Shown here one piece after another: positions 56,852-64,000 of a DNA stretch of 64,000 bases; position 1 is the stretch's first letter; each line of letters starts with the position of its first letter. The position numbers and the translations under genes were made by a program. The DNA lies in assembly GCA_949592205.1 (NCBI GenBank), contig CATIUR010000004.1:9923001-9987000 (forward strand), given 5' to 3'. This stretch comes from Helichrysum umbraculigerum (taxonomy: Eukaryota > Streptophyta > Magnoliopsida > Asterales > Asteraceae). Below the pieces are notes generated by a model. That model saw nothing but the letters and a program-made list of their open reading frames with translations. It did not search any database and had not been told where the DNA came from.

Positions 56852-57211
56852 GGGATTATTGTTTCGTTATGCGCTTAACTTTACACTCATTAATATCTTA
56901 TGCGCCCAACTTTCATACCCTCCATTGTATGAGGTGAACTTTCTAATAACTCTATTGTATGTTCCCAACTTTCATATCTTCTATTGTACGGACTGAACTT
57001 TCTAAAAACTTTAAGTAATATGATACTAGTATAAATTAGACATTTTAAAAACTTTATTAGAAAAGTTCATTGCATACAATAAAGGGTATGAAAGTAGGGA
57101 GCATACATTAGAATTTTTAGAAAGTTCACCTCATACAATATAAGGTATGAAAGTTTGGAACATACAATAGTAATGAGTGTAAAGTTGAGCACATAACAAA
57201 ATAATAAACCC
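56852..57211. repeat. Foldback element
   Basis: The ends GGGATTATTGTTTCGTTATG and, read inward from the right, GGGTTTATTATTTTGTTATG are inverted repeats, with further inverted matches toward the centre (AACTTTACACTCATT). Inner words CAACTTTCATA and GTATGAAAG repeat. No target duplication resolved. Confidence 0.75.
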
Positions 57212-58811
57212 AATTTTTTTTTTCCTTTTTTAAGTTGTACGTGTTAAAAAGTTTCTCATCAAATATAAGCCGTGAGGCTATGGATTCAAATTATGTAACA
57301 TAATCGAAACCAATATATATATATTTTCTTAAAATCCCAAATAATCCATTTTCTAATAAATTCTGTAAAAAATAATAGGGTAAAGTTTTGATGGACAGCA
57401 TTTTGAGGAGAAGAATGGACCTACATTTCTAGTGCGTTGATTTTGTGATCAATAGCCTAGATTTACTGCATATGAACAAGAATGCATTTCACGAAAAATG
57501 AAGTGTTGCGAATCTAAGTCGCTAATTGTTTAAATCAACTATTGAAATTGTATGTTCGTCTTTTCTCCTAAAAATGCGGCTGCAATAATAAGGATTTTGG
57601 AGTATATCCAGGGGAACCCCACGCTATAGAAAAAACTAGTAGGGGCATGGAGCAAGTGGATGGCCGGTGGTCCATAAAATCCATGGCTTCACGCCAAGTA
57701 AAACTACAACTTATTTCTCCATCATCTTTGAATTTTTTTCATTCCCCCATGCCCAACACCATTCACCACCGTCTTCTTGACGTGTTTCATTTTTCTAATA
57801 CTTCTTGTCATAACAATCGTTAAACGCCATTATAATTTACAAGACACGTACCGTTGGAATTATATTCTTTTTTTTCATTATTTTAATTTCCTTTTTTAAT
57901 TATTTACATAAGTAAATATATAATTATGATATGATGATTTAGACTTCCATTTGTGGGTATTAATTGAAGGCAAGTTGGGAGTAGGCGTAGGATGGGGTTT
58001 AAGGCAACATGCAAGAAAATAGAAAAGTGTTTTTTTGGAGTTTTGTGTGCCAGTTTCATACTAACTAACTAAACATTCAAACTGAACTACAATTCGATCC
58101 ACAACTTGCTCATAATTTAGGCTACCAAGTAAGAACACGTCAAACTTTTTTTTTTTTTTTTTTTTTTGTCACATTACGCCTTTTTAGATGATTAGGTGAT
58201 CGAGTTTTACTTTCGACGAATTGTTTCCTTTTTATTTTAGTTGGTATTACCCTTTAATCACACCCCTATACGTGTGTATAGCTATACGCTTTTGACTTTT
58301 GAGAGAAAAAGAAAAGAAAAAACGAAAAAAGTGCGTGTATATAATTCTCGACACGATACTAAACTAACTAATATGAAAATTGTTGATTCAAAGTAGTATT
58401 TTTTTTTTCCCTAACGTTTTTATATGTGTGCGTTTGTGTGTTATAATTTCCCTTCCTTAATTTTAAACCTTAAACAAAAATAAAAAAATTCAACGTCTTT
58501 GTAACAGACAAAAAGAGCTATTCCACAAAATAATTCGTTATACCAGGAAATTATTATTTTAATGTAATATTTCAATTTCATTTCACACATAAGCTTTGTT
58601 TATAATTTTCTTAATAACTGGCATATTAATCATTAGACCTAGCTAATTAGAACAATGATTTTGAATTAGTTAATTAAAAATAAATTAGTGGGATTCAATT
58701 TCTACATTCTTGTTAATTAAATACTAATATTAAAAAGGAAAAAAGATTACTCTGTTCCAATGATTATTAATAAGAACTATAGCAAGATCACCAATATTTA
58801 TTCTCTAGTTG
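57212..58811. other. Intergenic DNA with a poly-T tract
   Basis: No gene recognised. A T run of about 20 bases starts near 58148. The remainder is AT-rich without resolved element ends. Confidence 0.5.
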
Positions 58812-58819
58812 CTAACAAC

Positions 58820-59549
58820 CAGTGGCGGTAGGAAGGTGTGGGCAGTGTGGGCATCGGCCTACACCAGGATTTTTATAAGCTCTGTTATATATTTATTAAG
58901 CTAAACAAATTAACATTTTGCCCACATAGCATAGCGGTTAGCACCCTGCTTCGCAACTCGATGGTCAGTGGTTCGAGACCCATTCCAGATTTTTTTTCCT
59001 TATTTTTTATTCTTTGTTGCACTTCCACATCCTTCTTTTCTATCTAGTATATATATATTTCCCCCTGTATTGCTTAACTAGTTATAAGAAGATACTACTA
59101 CAATAACAATTAAACTAAACTTATCATTTTCCCTCTATTGCTTATTAAGTAGATATAAGAAAATGTTACAACTACAAGAACAATTAAACTAAACACTAAA
59201 TTAAAAATGATGATATATTCATTTGTCCCTCCATAATCTAAGTCTAAAAGAACACGTATAAATGCATTAAACGTCACACATGGAGAATCTGAAAAATTCG
59301 GAACTTTCGAAAAGAACTTGCGAGCAAAACGCAAATAACCAAAAAGTTTGTTCATTGCTTAATTTATGAACCTTCGGTATGATCTTTAGTGTTGAAAATC
59401 ATTTGACACCTAATTCTTTTACGATTATGTCGGATACATGCTTACTTAAGTTTTGGTTGGTTCAGTATAACGTTTCGTAGCCCAAAATCATATGTGAATA
59501 ACATCCTACAATTTGCCCCCGTTAGAAAAATATTCTTGTACCGCCCCTG
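58820..59549. mobile_element. Non-autonomous hAT element carrying a tRNA-like sequence
   Basis: The 8-bp duplications CTAACAAC lie at 58812-58819 and 59550-59557. The ends CAGTGGCGGTAGGAAGG and CAGGGGCGGTACAAG (read inward) are imperfect inverted repeats. No transposase. The body carries the tRNA-like stretch at 58920-58997. Confidence 0.92.
58920..58997 (+). other. tRNA-like sequence with Pol III promoter boxes
   Basis: Box A TAGCATAGCGG (58927-58937) and box B GGTTCGAGACC (58970-58980) are correctly ordered and spaced for a tRNA, and a run of eight T (58990-58997) follows as a Pol III stop signal. The acceptor and T-arm stems do not pair well, so this is a tRNA-derived remnant, not a working tRNA gene. 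Confidence 0.65.
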
Positions 59550-59890
59550 CTAACAACAACCACAACAACAACACTTATATAATAAGAATATGTATCATTA
59601 ATCATTAAAAAAACCCAATAAATCAAACTTAATAATTAAAAACTTTTTACTATATTATTGCGACAACCAAGTTGGATGTTCTCAGCACAAGACGTGGATC
59701 TTATAGCTTATCCATATGCATTACATTAATATTATTAATTAATTATTTTACCATAGAATAAAAATTTGGAAACAATGGCTTACGTATGTATAAAACAAAC
59801 ATTAATTGTAAAAAGATAAATATGATCATTTTATGTCTACACATGATGGCTTACGTACGTATGTATATATCAAAAAACTATTATTTAATA

Positions 59891-60145
59891 CTTCCTCCGT
59901 CCCTATTTACATGTCAAAGTTACTATTTTTATTTGTCCAAAAAAGTGTTTACGTGCAAAAAATAACTAATAAAATTTATTAAACTTTCAATTTTACTCTC
60001 ATTTATTACTAATAATCATATATTTCTTATAAATTTCAGCCAAAATTTACTTAGAATATAAGGGCAAATTTGATATTTATTCAATCTATCTTAAATTAAA
60101 ATAAAAATAAAAATGTGAAGGATATTTCGAGTGGAACGGAAGGAG
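59891..60145. mobile_element. Diverged Stowaway-type MITE
   Basis: TA duplications lie at 59889-59890 and 60146-60147. The ends CTTCCTCCGTCCC and CTCCTTCCGTTCC (read inward) are imperfect. It is 255 bp long, about the same as the two other family members, but much more diverged. Confidence 0.85.
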
Positions 60146-60190
60146 TATATTTTAGATTTATGACATAATTAATTTTAAAAGAGGATCAGC

Positions 60191-60491
60191 GGAGCAGGCT
60201 AGTTTGGAGGAGCAGGGAGGGCATAAATTTTTTCATTCAAAAACCACATCTTTTTGGTCTACTGCATTTTATTTTTGATCCACTGCATTTTATTTTTGGT
60301 TATTTTTGATCCGTCTACTGCATTTTATTTTTTGTCCACTGCTTTTTGGTCCACTGCATTTTATTTTTTGGTTATTTTTGGTCCGTCTACTGCATTTTAT
60401 TTTTGGTTTACTGCATTTTATTTTCGAAGTACTCTATAATTTACAGTATGTTAAACCTGCCTTCCCTGCTCCTCTAAATAGCCAATGCTCC
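60191..60491. repeat. Inverted-repeat element with CTACTGCATTTTATTTT repeats
   Basis: The ends GGAGCAGGCTAGTTTGGAGG and GGAGCATTGGCTATTTAGAG (read inward) pair imperfectly and lead into a shared GAGCAGGGA. The centre (60258-60425) is a tandem series of about seven CTGCATTTTATTTTTGGT-like units. Target duplication not resolved. Confidence 0.7.
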
Positions 60492-60709
60492 TTTGAACCT
60501 CACACATTAATTTTAGCTTAATTACAGATACAAATACATCTATTTTAAAACACATAACTAATGTTATTAATACTATAGCTATTATTATTATACGTATAAA
60601 TCAAATGCCTAGCTAAGCCACTATATATTATCATATTCATTAGGAATATAGGATAACATGTTCTTGCTTGATTTTTACTAAAAGGTTGGAATAAATAAAT
60701 ACTTACTCG

Positions 60710-60930
60710 CAGGTGCGGACCCACATTATAGTCAGCGGTGACATATGACACTAATCAATTAAGTCGACTTAGTGTAAATTTAGATGAAGAGGTATTGGTT
60801 TTTTAAGAGTGCTACCACTCATACTTAGGCCGTGCACTTCACCGTTTAAAAAAAGTAAATCAACTACAAAGTCGAGGGAGCTTCAAATTTTTTATGTCAC
60901 CGATAACTAAATTTTCAAAGTCCGCCTCTG
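60710..60930. mobile_element. Short non-autonomous hAT element
   Basis: The 8-bp duplications CTTACTCG lie at 60702-60709 and 60931-60938. The ends CAGGTGCGGACCCA and CAGAGGCGGACTTTG (read inward) are imperfect inverted repeats. No coding capacity. Confidence 0.9.
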
Positions 60931-60938
60931 CTTACTCG

Positions 60939-61994
60939 ATTTTAGAAATCAACCAAAAGATGATAGTTTTCTAGAAATGTAAAGAATTTAATTGTGAATA
61001 CATCAAAAAATAAGAAGCTAGTATTTTAATTAGTGTGGATACTAAAAATAATTATATGTATTGTGATAATCAACCATACGAGATTAATTGGCTTTTTAGA
61101 AAATATATAGTATATCGATGGATTATCATTAATTAACTATTAACGTTTAGAATAGTAATAGGATTTTAGGGGCCGGTTAAAAGTACTTGGTATATAAGTT
61201 TCTAATTAAAGATATGATTAATAAATGTATGAGTGTAGTTTACAAATTAAAAAGACAATAATAGAAATCTCGGAGTGAAAACCGTTACATATTTTATTAT
61301 TAAAAATGGACCAATATTTATATTTAAAAGTATATATGTACAGGAAATATAAGAAAAGGTCGTTGCAATTTAACTAGTTTAATAAAAAATAACAGCTAGC
61401 GCCAATATCAAAGAATTTTATAATTTTATAATATTATTAAAATATTAAAATAAACAAATGGATCGTTTCTGAATCCAATGATCGAGTACTACATTTTGTC
61501 TTTTGTGTGATCGTAAACAAAGTAATAATGGTTGAAAAATCATATCGCGTGTTAAAAAGTTTAAATAATATAATTACTTAAAAAATATCAAAACCGGTTA
61601 TATTTTGTATTTAATTAAAATATTATATTCTTAAAATCAAGCAATAAATGACAGCTGATACTAAAATTGCTTATATTAAAAGTTACTAAATAAAAAATTG
61701 TCTAATATATATTGACAAAAATGTCGTATATATGTAAAAGTTTACTCGTATGAGGAAAAAATATATGAAAATGTAAAAGAAAAGGAAAAATAATAAAGTT
61801 TGAAATAAGAAAATAATGCAAAGAGATGAATCGAAACCCCGTCCCAACTCCCAAATCTTATCCCGCAATCGTAGGTTGGTCCAACAAACAAATAAATAAA
61901 TATTGATACAAAGAAAGAGTCGTAATAACTTGCGTATGCATGACATATAACCAATAAGATTTTAAATAATAATTTAAATTTCTTAGAAAAGAAG

Positions 61995-61996
<2 letters not shown>
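60939..61996. other. AT-rich intergenic DNA
   Basis: No gene or resolved element seen. Confidence 0.5.

Positions 61997-62060
<64 letters not shown>
61997..62060. repeat. (TA)n tract, left border of the element at 62061
   Basis: Uninterrupted AT dinucleotides run directly into the element end. Confidence 0.95.
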
Positions 62061-62062
<2 letters not shown>

Positions 62063-63588
62063 GGGGAGATCCTTGGGGAAGTAAAATAATTAGGGAAGAA
62101 GGGAAGTGATTCTCAGCCACACATTCTGGTCAACTCAAAAGTCAACGCGGTGGCATTTTTGTAAATAACTTGAAATCACCTCCCAGAACGTTAACATGCA
62201 TTTCAAAAGCATGTTAATCAAAAACAACCAAAAACGTGATTTTCATCTTAAATTCATCAAATTAAAGCTTGAAACTTGCAAAAATAAATTTAAAAACACT
62301 AATACACAACTCGTTGAGCAAGATTGATTAACAATTGTTAGATTCAATAAAAAAAATGTTAGAAAATAGATTTCATGAAGAAAAATGTAGAAACCCATAA
62401 AAAAAATCACAAATTCATTCAATTGAGTACAAAATTGAGATGTATATAAAGCAAAATTCAAATAAATCGATCATATACATCAATAATCAAACAAACATGT
62501 AGTTATTTTACGTTTTACACAAAAAAAATCTCAAAATCAAAATTTTCAGAAAGTTAACACTCATTTGAAATGCATGTTATAAAAATTACAATTTAAATAT
62601 TCATTTACGATGAATATTTTAGCTTATATATATATTATTAGTGTATAATAACTCAAATTCATCATAAATGCATGTTAACATATCATTGAGTCTTTAACAT
62701 TCATTTATGACGAATATTAACTTATATAATGCTGATGAACATTATAACATTCATTTATAATGCATATTAACTCATATATATTGTACTCCCTCCGTCCCAG
62801 AATAAATGTCCTGTTTTGACTTTTTGAGTCTTTCTTTTTCAACTTTGACCTTACATATTTTTGTTTGTGTTATATAATAGTTGATGCAAAATATATAAAT
62901 GGGTTGAGTTTTAAATGTATTTCCATTGGTATAATTTTCATAAAGTATTATATAACACAAACAAAGATATTTAAGGTCAAAGTTGAAAAAGAAAGACTTC
63001 GAAATCTGAAACAGGACACTTATTCTGGGACGGAGGGAGTAATACATTGATGAATGTTATGTTATAACGTTCAACGATGTATAATAACTTATATAAGGTA
63101 ATATTCAACAAATATGAATGTTTAAGAATCTTACTTGTAATTTTGATTAACATGCATTGCAAATGTATGTTAACGTTCTGGATATTTTCAAATTTGTGAA
63201 ATTTGATGATTAATGACGACCATAATTTGATTAATTACATGTTTATAAGTTTTGTATGATGAAATTCGTTTAAAATTATTATTTTCATTGGCAAAATAAA
63301 ATTTTATATAAAAACCTAAAAGTTATACTCAAAATTCATATTTTTTGATGATTTCAAATCATGACGAATTGAAGATACGTATGAATGTGTTTATTGGATT
63401 GGAAAGTTTATAATGTTTTTGGTTGATTATTATTGAATTTGATGCTTTAATTTTGGATTTTAGACTAAAGTTGATTAAATGGGTATTGTATATGTATTAT
63501 TTATTGTATGAAAAAAGTAGGAGAAAATTAGTGGCTGGGATTTGCTTCCCTCCTTCCCTCAAACTTGATACTTCCCTCTTGATCCTTC

Positions 63589-63591
<3 letters not shown>
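62061..63591. mobile_element. 1.5-kb terminal-inverted-repeat element bordered by (TA)n
   Basis: The left end GGGGGGAGATCCTTGGGGAA and the right end read inward, GGGGAAGGATCAAGAGGGAA, continue as about 60 bp of imperfect inverted repeat reaching CAGCCA on both sides. The interior is AT-rich with repeated words around AACATTCATTTATGATGAAT, and contains a nested Stowaway-type MITE. No coding frame recognised. Both ends abut (TA)n tracts. Confidence 0.75.
62786..63039. mobile_element. Stowaway-type MITE, second copy
   Basis: TA duplications lie at 62784-62785 and 63040-63041, with ends CTCCCTCCGTCCCAGAATAA. Same length as 28066-28319 (254 bp) and highly similar along its whole length, including the inner inverted words TATAACACAAACAAA. 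Confidence 0.95.

Positions 63592-63649
<58 letters not shown>
63592..63649. repeat. (TA)n tract between two elements
   Basis: Uninterrupted TA dinucleotides separate the element ending at 63591 from the one starting at 63650. Confidence 0.95.
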
Positions 63650-63652
<3 letters not shown>

Positions 63653-63884
63653 AAATGCTATTGACAGCCCTTAGGGCTGTCAATAAGTACATTTATGAAG
63701 TTAAAGTTTCCTTATATAATTAAAATTATAATTAATACACTGAAGTTTTGTAGTTAATTCATTGTAACTTTTCGTTTATATGTGATGTATTAATTATGAT
63801 TTTTGATAATAAAGGAAAGTTTGAGTTTAATAAATAAGTTCAAGGGTTCTTATTGACAGCCCTAAGGGCTGTCAATAGCATTTC

Positions 63885-63886
<2 letters not shown>
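63650..63886. mobile_element. 237-bp MITE bordered by (TA)n, with palindromic ends
   Basis: Perfect 38-bp terminal inverted repeats begin GGGAAATGCTATTGACAGCC. Each contains its own short palindrome (TTGACAGCCCT followed by its complement), so each end can fold separately. The interior is AT-rich and non-coding. Both ends abut (TA)n tracts. Confidence 0.92.

Positions 63887-63939
<53 letters not shown>
63887..63939. repeat. (TA)n tract, right border of the 237-bp MITE
   Basis: Uninterrupted AT dinucleotides follow directly after the element end TTTCCC. The last 61 bases of the window beyond it show nothing. Confidence 0.95.
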
Positions 63940-63941
<2 letters not shown>

Positions 63942-64000
63942 GAAAGAATCATACATAGTATTTGTATAATTTTTAAAAAGTAGGATATGTGAAATTAACA

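Noticed and set aside
58920..58997. Functional tRNA gene
   Set aside because: Acceptor and T-arm stems pair poorly and it sits within a hAT element. Only the promoter boxes and the T run are convincing.
60254..60521. ORFs rich in FYF and LHFIF repeats
   Set aside because: They are translations of the CTGCATTTTATTTT tandem repeat in an inverted-repeat element.

Overview
This is plant nuclear DNA. The genes have GT-AG introns and plant-specific families. The intergenic DNA is AT-rich and packed with plant-type transposons: Ty3/gypsy elements with an initiator-tRNA-Met primer site, and PIF/Harbinger, hAT, Mutator-like and Stowaway-type elements. Degenerate TTTAGGG telomere-type repeats are also present. 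A eudicot is most likely. Asteraceae is only a guess from general impression, and the sequence alone does not prove the taxon.

Left 28.7 kb: one transposon stack. A PIF/Harbinger-type DNA transposon (1990-28683, TTA target duplications) carries a broken transposase on the minus strand. A non-autonomous hAT element (2475-3322, 8-bp duplication) sits inside that transposase. A Ty3/gypsy element, here called A (4419-28354, 5-bp duplication GAAAT), sits upstream of it. A contains the 5' half of a second gypsy element, B, whose gag-pol is decayed and lacks integrase. The 5' LTR of B is split by a third gypsy element, C (13591-24173, 5-bp duplication CAATT). C is young and looks complete: two 2500-bp LTRs with only two differences noticed, an intact 1481-residue Gag-Pol with a chromodomain-like tail, and an extra 161-residue coiled-coil ORF in front of gag. 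A Stowaway-type MITE later entered the 5' LTR of A. All three gypsy families carry, in the same part of the LTR, an array of short self-complementary words whose sequence differs between families.

Right 35 kb: five host genes separated by MITE-rich spacers. They are a ROH1/DUF793 exocyst-associated protein (29174-30609, +), a heavy-metal-associated isoprenylated protein without the CxxC metal site (31982-33068, +), a type-1 ACC synthase for ethylene synthesis with an enlarged C-terminal phosphorylation tail (35655-37407, -), DDA1 of the COP10-DET1-DDB1/CUL4 ubiquitin ligase (47395-50424, -), and a nucleolar-type G-patch protein (51817-54972, +). ACC synthase and DDA1 both belong to systems controlled by protein turnover, but nothing suggests that these neighbours work together. 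Intron 1 of DDA1 holds a piece of mitochondrial nad4.

The spacers contain at least six hAT-type elements with 8-bp duplications, three copies of one Mutator-type MITE with 9-bp duplications, several long foldbacks, a tRNA-like sequence carried in a hAT element, and at the right edge two unrelated terminal-inverted-repeat elements, each bordered on both sides by (TA)n tracts. No rRNA gene, convincing functional tRNA gene or CRISPR array was seen.
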